Made by a program: the position numbers and the translations under genes. From contig CAKQXQ010000020.1 in the NCBI GenBank assembly GCA_934292805.1, positions 1 to 38,707 on the forward strand: a DNA stretch of 38,707 nt, written 5' to 3'. The notes beneath the pieces are model-generated. The model was not told where the DNA came from and did not search any database. It saw only the letters and a program-made list of their open reading frames with translations. This document shows, one piece after another, positions 33,939-38,707 of this stretch (its first letter is position 1; each line of letters starts with the position of its first letter). Source of the stretch: an uncultured Roseburia sp. GTDB lineage: Bacteria > Bacillota > Clostridia > Lachnospirales > Lachnospiraceae.

Positions 33939-34250
33939 ATGGTAAAAAAGATTTCACAGAACGAATTTCATGAAGCAGAAGCATGTGATGTAGCTATTAT
34001 TGATTTTTCAGCAACATGGTGCGGACCTTGCAAAATGCTTGCACCTGTTTTGGAGGAGGTATCAGAACAATATGCGGGAAAAGTAGATTTCTTCAATATC
34101 GACGTAGATGAAAACTCAGATATTGCAATGAAGTACCGCATCGCAAGTATACCGGCACTTGTTGTATTGAAAAAGGGTGTAAAAGTAGACATGCAGGTAG
34201 GGTTTGTCCCGAAGGAAGAACTGGAATATTTTATTGAAAGACATTTATAA
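33939..34250 (+). CDS. trxA: Thioredoxin
   Basis: A 103-residue classic thioredoxin with active site WCGPCKM (Cys28, Cys31), the buried Asp in IIDFSATW, the cis-proline in SIPALVVLKKG and the family length. It reduces disulfides in cytosolic proteins. AAAGGAG lies before the ATG. It is placed directly after the thioredoxin-reductase-like gene, its likely electron donor. Confidence 0.95.
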   Translation: MVKKISQNEFHEAEACDVAIIDFSATWCGPCKMLAPVLEEVSEQYAGKVDFFNIDVDENSDIAMKYRIASIPALVVLKKGVKVDMQVGFVPKEELEYFIERHL

Positions 34251-34308
34251 AAGCCAGACAGACAATCTGCAAATAGCAACATGAAATAAAAAGGAGAATG
34301 ACTTACTT

Positions 34309-35349
34309 ATGGAACAGCATGTATTTGGAATTACAAAAAAAGGAGAGCAGGCATCTTTATATACACTGAAAAACAGTAACCATGTGACAATAAAAGTGAC
34401 AGATTATGGTGCTACTTTGGTATCTCTTCTTGTTCCTTCCAAAGACGGACAGTTGAAAGATGTTGTATTAGGCTATGATAATGTGACCGGTTATGAGGAA
34501 CACACATGCTATTTTGGTGCAACGATCGGACGTAATGGCAACCGTATCAAAGACAGCAGATTTACGATAGACGGCAAAGAATATAAAATAGACGAGAATG
34601 AGAATCACAACAATCTTCACAGCGGGAAAAATGGCTTCAACAGTGTGATCTGGGAAGTGAGAGAACATACGGACAATAGTATTACTTTTTACCATTACAG
34701 CACGGAAGAAGAACAGAAATTCCCGGGAAATATGCAGATAACAGTTACGTATACATTGGCAGAGGATAATACACTGCATATTGTATACAATGGAAAAGCT
34801 GATGCGGATACAATCATGAATTGTACCAACCATTCTTATTTTAATCTGAATGGTCATGAAAGCGGAAGCGTTGAGGGACAGATTTTACAGATTCTGGCAG
34901 ATGCTTATACACCGGTAGCTGATTCTGCTTCAATCCCGACTGGTGAAATTGCACCGGTTGAAGGAACTCCGATGGACTTTAGAACAGAGAAGACGATCGG
35001 TCAGGACATAAATGCAGATTTTGAACAGCTTCATTTTACAGGCGGTTACGATCATAATTACGTTCTTGGCAGACCGGGAGAGAAAAAAGTCATGGCCAAT
35101 GCCTACAGCAGGGAAAGTGGCATTGCGATGGAAGCAGCAACGGACTGTTGTGGTGTTCAGTTTTATGCGGGAAACTTTATCGGTGAGCAGGCAGGAAAAG
35201 ATGAGGCAGCATATCATGACCGCAGCGGATTCTGTCTGGAATCACAGTTTTACCCAAATGCAGTGAACGAACCTGATTTCCCATCTCCGGTAGTGAAAGC
35301 GGGAGATACATACCATACGGAGACAACATACAGATTTTATCTGAAATAA
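34309..35349 (+). CDS. galM: Aldose 1-epimerase (mutarotase)
   Basis: A 346-residue galactose-mutarotase-like beta-sandwich enzyme that interconverts alpha and beta hexoses, feeding the Leloir pathway. GATIGRNGNRI (70-80), NHNNLHSG with His104, NHSYFNLNGH with catalytic His175 and FCLESQFYPN with catalytic Glu311 are all present. There is no signal peptide, so the enzyme is cytosolic. AAAAAGGAG lies about 12 bases before the ATG, somewhat far. It follows trxA after 58 bases without a visible terminator; no galK or galT is near. Confidence 0.93.
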   Translation: MEQHVFGITKKGEQASLYTLKNSNHVTIKVTDYGATLVSLLVPSKDGQLKDVVLGYDNVTGYEEHTCYFGATIGRNGNRIKDSRFTIDGKEYKIDENENHNNLHSGKNGFNSVIWEVREHTDNSITFYHYSTEEEQKFPGNMQITVTYTLAEDNTLHIVYNGKADADTIMNCTNHSYFNLNGHESGSVEGQILQILADAYTPVADSASIPTGEIAPVEGTPMDFRTEKTIGQDINADFEQLHFTGGYDHNYVLGRPGEKKVMANAYSRESGIAMEAATDCCGVQFYAGNFIGEQAGKDEAAYHDRSGFCLESQFYPNAVNEPDFPSPVVKAGDTYHTETTYRFYLK

Positions 35350-35372
35350 AGTTGATTTTTGGGGAGTGGGTA

Positions 35373-36647
35373 ATGCAAAAAGAGAAATACACAGATTATA
35401 TCAGAATACTGAAAGAAGAATTGATTCCGGCAATGGGATGTACGGAACCGATCGCATTAGCATATGCATCATCACTTTGCAGGAGAACTCTTGGTGAGCT
35501 GCCGCAAAAGTGCAGTGTTAAAGTAAGTGGTAATCTGATAAAAAATGTAAAGAGTGTGATCGTGCCAAATACCGGCGGATTAAAAGGGATCGAAGCAGCA
35601 ATTGCAGCAGGGATCATTGCAGATGATCCTGGAGCAAGACTTGAAGTGTTAAGCAGCATCCGGGAAGAACAGTATCAGGAGATCACAGATTATCTGGGGC
35701 AGCATGAGATCAAAGTCGATGTTGCGGGTACAGATGAAACCTTTTATATCGATCTGGAGATGACAGGACAAAATCACTGTGCAAGAGTTGTTATGGCAGC
35801 GTACCACACGAATGTGGTCCTTCTGGAAAAAGACGGAGTTGTTCAGAAAATTCAAGGCTGCAGCGAAGTTGCAACGGAAGAAATGACAGACAGAAGCTGT
35901 CTGGATATACAAAGTATCATTGAGTTTGCAAGAACAGTGGAGCTGTCAGAAGTCCGGGAGAGCCTGGAAAGACAGATTGCATACAACATGGCGATCGCAG
36001 AGGAAGGAATCCATGGAAAGTGGGGTGCACAGGTCGGAAGAACCTATCTGGAGGCCTATGACAGTGAGAATATCCTGATAAAAGCAAAAGCGTATGCAGC
36101 AGCAGGAAGTGATGCGAGAATGGCAGGATGTGGTCTTCCCGTTGTCATTGTTTCAGGAAGCGGCAATCAGGGAATGACAGCATCTGTTCCGGTGATCGTT
36201 TTCGCGAGAGAAGAAAAAAGGAGTGAAGAGGATCTGTTAAGAGCACTCATTGTTTCTAATCTTGTGACGATCCATCAGAAAACAAGTATCGGAAGACTTT
36301 CTGCTTTTTGCGGTGCGGTCAGTGCCGGTGTCGGAGCGGCAGCAGGAATTTCTTTTTTACATAACGGAGGTTATGAAGAGATTTCACATACGATCGTGAA
36401 TGCACTTGCAATCTTATCCGGAATGACCTGCGATGGAGCCAAGGCATCCTGTGCAGCCAAGATCGCTGCAGCGATTGATGCGGGATATTTTGGATATCAG
36501 TTATACTTAAAGGGCAATCAGTTCTATGCCGGTGATGGCATTATAACAAAAGGTGTGGAACATACGATCCAAAATGTCGGTAGGCTTGCCAGAGAAGGTA
36601 TGAAAGAGACGGATAAAGAGATTTTAAGTATTATGGTTGGAAAATAA
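35373..36647 (+). CDS. L-cysteine desulfidase family protein (CyuA / UPF0597)
   Basis: A 424-residue protein of the serine dehydratase-alpha/UPF0597 group. It has AMGCTEPIALAYASS at about 20-34 with Cys23, PNTGGLKGIEAAIAAG, GSGNQGMTASVPV, CGAVSAGVGAAAGI and GMTCDGAKASCAAKIA. The conserved cysteines bind a 4Fe-4S cluster in characterised relatives, which convert L-cysteine to pyruvate, ammonia and sulfide. Substrate is inferred from the family. ATG 35373 has GGGGAGTGGG upstream and is preferred to ATG 35352. It ends the trxR-like/trxA/galM run, which gives the cluster a thiol and sulfur flavour. Confidence 0.85.
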   Translation: MQKEKYTDYIRILKEELIPAMGCTEPIALAYASSLCRRTLGELPQKCSVKVSGNLIKNVKSVIVPNTGGLKGIEAAIAAGIIADDPGARLEVLSSIREEQYQEITDYLGQHEIKVDVAGTDETFYIDLEMTGQNHCARVVMAAYHTNVVLLEKDGVVQKIQGCSEVATEEMTDRSCLDIQSIIEFARTVELSEVRESLERQIAYNMAIAEEGIHGKWGAQVGRTYLEAYDSENILIKAKAYAAAGSDARMAGCGLPVVIVSGSGNQGMTASVPVIVFAREEKRSEEDLLRALIVSNLVTIHQKTSIGRLSAFCGAVSAGVGAAAGISFLHNGGYEEISHTIVNALAILSGMTCDGAKASCAAKIAAAIDAGYFGYQLYLKGNQFYAGDGIITKGVEHTIQNVGRLAREGMKETDKEILSIMVGK

Positions 36648-36658
36648 TTGCAAAGCTG

Positions 36659-36687
36659 TTGACTTCGACGTGAAAAAGTGCTATTCT
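36659..36687 (+). promoter_or_regulatory. Promoter of the proS T-box leader
   Basis: TTGACT at 36659-36664, a 17-base spacer and TATTCT at 36682-36687. Transcription would start near 36694, giving a leader of about 340 bases to the terminator. Confidence 0.65.
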
Positions 36688-36693
36688 CCAACA

Positions 36694-37033
36694 TAGTACG
36701 AAAAGATAATGTCAGCTGCATCGTGGCTGGTCATTATGATAAAGCGATGATAAGAGTTAGTACGTTTTTTATGATGTGCAGAGAGAAGGCGGCAGGTGTA
36801 AGCCTTTCATGATAAAAACGGAACCTGTCTTTGAGTGTGAAGTGAACATGAGGTTACAATCCCTTCATTGTGAAGGGGCGGTATTCATTATTAAGCTTCA
36901 TCGGGAGCTCCCGTTACAGAGCTGGCATATCGGATTTCCTGTATGCGTGAGAGCGGTTTTACCGAAGTTAGGTGGTACCACGGACAGATTGTTCGCCCTA
37001 AGCTGATAGTTTTTATTGGCTTGGGGCTTTTTT
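36694..37033 (+). ncRNA. T-box riboswitch, proline-specific
   Basis: A complete T-box leader. Stem I contains AGAGAG and the AAGGC/GCCTT hairpin with GGTGTAA (about 36780-36807), then GGAACCTGTCTTTGAGTG; the specifier CCT at 36824-36826 reads proline. The T-box sequence aggtggtaccacgg is at 36970-36983. The antiterminator pairs AGG (36970-36972) with CCT (36997-36999) and cggaca (36981-36986) with tgttcg (36990-36995), leaving the TGGT bulge to bind a tRNA ending in ACCA. The competing terminator is at 36995-37033. Uncharged tRNA-Pro should stabilise the antiterminator and turn on proS. Confidence 0.92.
36995..37033 (+). terminator. T-box-controlled terminator
   Basis: gccctaagc (36995-37003) pairs with gcttggggc (37019-37027) with one G-T pair, followed by six T (37028-37033). 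The 5' arm shares CCT with the antiterminator, so the two folds exclude each other. Confidence 0.9.
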
Positions 37034-37034
37034 A

Positions 37035-37108
37035 TTGCTTCGCAAAACAAGGAGGCCAAATCCTCTCCTCGCCAGAGGGCTCGGATTTTGCTTCGCAAAA
37101 CAAGGAGG
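37035..37108 (+). repeat. Composite GCTTCGC/AGGAGG repeat, copy 2 (upstream of proS)
   Basis: Two units, ttgcttcgcaaaa followed by caaggagg (37035-37055 and 37088-37108), flank a core that differs from copy 1 at only a few positions and keeps CCTCT and AGAGG. The second unit supplies the proS ribosome site, four bases before its ATG. The element starts directly after the T tract of the T-box terminator. Confidence 0.8.
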
Positions 37109-37112
37109 ACTT

Positions 37113-38707
37113 ATGAAATTAGAAAAATTAGTAGGTGACAGATTTAAAGAAAGACCGGCAGACTGCCAGGTAGACAGCCATGCACTTATGATCCGTGGCG
37201 GTTACATGAAGAATGTGGCAAATGGAATTTATTCTTCCTATATGCCACTTAAGAGAATTACAAGAAAGATAGAGCAGATCATCCGAGAAGAGATGGATGC
37301 CATTGACGGACAGGAAGTACAGTTCCCTGTTGTTATGCCGGCAGGTCTGTGGCAGGAATCCGGAAGATATGACAGTATCGGAAAAGAGCTGCTTCGTTTT
37401 ACAGACAGAAACGGTGCTCCGATGGTACTTGGTATGACACATGAGGAAGCAGCCGTCCAGCTGGTAAGAGAATATGGACAGAGCTACGCAAAATATCCAT
37501 TCATGATCTACCAGATCCAGACAAAATTCCGTGATGAGGCACGTCCAAGAGCAGGACTGATCCGTGTGCGCGAATTTACAATGAAAGATGCTTATTCTTT
37601 CCACACAAGTCAGGAAGACTTAGAGCAGTACTACGATAAATGCCACAAAGCATATGAGAGAATCTATGCAAGAGCCGGCATTCCGGAAGTTGTTTCCGTA
37701 AAATCAGATTCCGGTATGATGGGTGGAAGTATTTCTCATGAATTTATGCTTCTTACACCAATCGGAGAAGATTCTATCGTAATCTGTAACGATTGTGATT
37801 ACCGTGCCAATATGGAAGCTGCTGAGAATATTGTAGAGAACGAAACAGAGGCTATGCAGGAGCTGACAAAGGTTCATACACCTCAGATGCATACGATCGA
37901 ACAGGTTTGTGACTTTTTACATGTGGATGCAAAGAAATCCATGAAAGCAGTTGTTTACCAGAGAAATTCTGATGACAAATATATCCTTATTTTTGTCCGC
38001 GGTGATCTTGAAGTAAATGAGACAAAATTGACAAACTTCCTCGGATATGACGTTCATCCGGCAGTGATCACAGAAGAAAGCGGCATTGTAGCCGGATTTA
38101 TCGGACCAGTGAACCAGAATGCAGATTGTATCGTATTATTTGACCGTTCTTTACAGGGAACAAACAATCTTGTATGCGGTGCAAATGAAACAGATTATCA
38201 TTATACAGGCCTGAATATGGAGCGTGAGTTCCCGGATGCAGAATACGCTGATCTGACCAAGGTGGTAGAAGGTGGTATCTGCCCATGCTGTGGCAAAAAA
38301 TCTTTAACCATTTCCCGCGGTATCGAGGTTGGTAATATCTTCCAGCTTGGAACAAAATATACAAAGACTATGAATATGACTTATGTAGATAAAGATGGTT
38401 CTATCAAGAATCCGATCATGGGCTGCTATGGTATCGGTGTCGGAAGAATGGCTGCTTCTATCTGTGAGGCACATCATGATGATTACGGCCCAATCTGGCC
38501 AATGAGCATTGCTCCATGGCAGGTACACATCTGCGCAATGAACCTTGATAAAGAAGGTGTCAGAGAAGTGGCAGATTCCTTATATGAGAATTTACAGAAT
38601 GCCGGTGTGGAAGTGATCTATGATGACCGTTCCGTAAGTGCCGGAAATAAATTCTCCGATGCAGACCTTTTAGGGGTTCCGGTTCGTGTTGTTGTGAGCC
38701 CACGTAA
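37113..38707 (+). CDS. proS: Prolyl-tRNA synthetase, 3' end cut by the window
   Basis: The frame opens at ATG 37113 (AGGAGG 4 bases upstream) and runs without a stop to the window end: 531 codons and two bases. The apparent taa at the very end is out of frame. Class II synthetase motifs are present: motif 1 around VVMPAGLWQESGRYD (73-87), THEEA (109-113), motif 2 TKFRDEARPRAGLIRVREF (137-155) and motif 3 GCYGIGVGRMAAS. The bacterial editing insert lies about 225-400 and includes CNDCDYRAN and CPCCGKKSL. The anticodon-binding domain has begun (IAPWQVHICAMN) and is nearly complete. It is controlled by the proline T-box. Expected full length is about 570 residues, so roughly 40 are missing. Confidence 0.97.
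   Translation, partial: MKLEKLVGDRFKERPADCQVDSHALMIRGGYMKNVANGIYSSYMPLKRITRKIEQIIREEMDAIDGQEVQFPVVMPAGLWQESGRYDSIGKELLRFTDRNGAPMVLGMTHEEAAVQLVREYGQSYAKYPFMIYQIQTKFRDEARPRAGLIRVREFTMKDAYSFHTSQEDLEQYYDKCHKAYERIYARAGIPEVVSVKSDSGMMGGSISHEFMLLTPIGEDSIVICNDCDYRANMEAAENIVENETEAMQELTKVHTPQMHTIEQVCDFLHVDAKKSMKAVVYQRNSDDKYILIFVRGDLEVNETKLTNFLGYDVHPAVITEESGIVAGFIGPVNQNADCIVLFDRSLQGTNNLVCGANETDYHYTGLNMEREFPDAEYADLTKVVEGGICPCCGKKSLTISRGIEVGNIFQLGTKYTKTMNMTYVDKDGSIKNPIMGCYGIGVGRMAASICEAHHDDYGPIWPMSIAPWQVHICAMNLDKEGVREVADSLYENLQNAGVEVIYDDRSVSAGNKFSDADLLGVPVRVVVSPR

Noticed and set aside
36776..37006. 76-codon frame inside the proS leader
   Set aside because: It lies wholly inside the T-box RNA, whose structure explains the sequence.
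38701..38707. Apparent stop codon taa at the window end for proS
   Set aside because: It is out of frame: proS ends with two bases of an incomplete codon, so the gene continues beyond the window.

Overview
The window is a chromosomal segment of a low-to-medium GC Gram-positive anaerobe, most likely a Clostridia/Lachnospiraceae gut bacterium. The evidence is Firmicutes-type promoters and AGGAGG ribosome binding sites, a T-box riboswitch ahead of proS, a glycyl-radical enzyme activase, a crotonase of the butyryl-CoA type, a GntR(YtrA)/DUF5808 pair and a TSCPD-domain protein. Genus cannot be fixed from sequence alone. There is no rRNA, tRNA, CRISPR array, phage gene or insertion sequence that I can see. 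Both edge genes are cut: the glycyl-radical activase at the left and prolyl-tRNA synthetase at the right.

Layout, left to right. (1) 1-5541: the end of a glycyl-radical activase; a 139-nt snap-back palindrome; a lipoprotein; an ABC-F ATPase; then a GntR regulator whose promoter lies inside a perfect 19-bp inverted repeat, followed by a DUF5808 membrane protein. (2) 5575-8795, minus strand: a GH13 alpha-glucan hydrolase downstream of proC, then crt. (3) 9014-10135: mutY, followed by a hairpin-rich non-coding stretch. (4) 10603-19844: a nearly gapless plus-strand run of glf, a family 2 glycosyltransferase, a TPR lipoprotein, hflX, the pyrimidine genes pyrC-pyrK-pyrD-pyrE, a VanZ-like protein and a small membrane protein. 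(5) 19909-21936: an M29 aminopeptidase with a long N-terminal extension. (6) 22056-25799: purine genes purE-purM-purN-purD, interrupted by two unusual repeats. (7) 25851-26114, minus strand: a small cysteine-rich TSCPD protein. (8) 26506-32871: secA, an mreB/mbl paralogue and recD2. (9) 33003-36647: a thioredoxin-reductase-like flavoprotein without a recognisable NADPH motif, thioredoxin, galM and a CyuA-type cysteine desulfidase. (10) 36659 to the end: a promoter, a proline T-box and proS.

Functionally this is mostly core metabolism: de novo pyrimidine and purine synthesis, proline synthesis, protein export, cell shape, DNA repair and thiol redox. The least ordinary signals are non-coding. 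Two different long palindromic elements lie at 472-610 and 24302-24494. A roughly 75-80-nt composite repeat occurs twice, 14.5 kb apart, and in both places it supplies the ribosome binding site of the next gene (purM and proS). The most interesting protein-level signal is the pyridine-nucleotide-motif-less thioredoxin reductase next to trxA. I found no clear multi-gene system that is wholly new.
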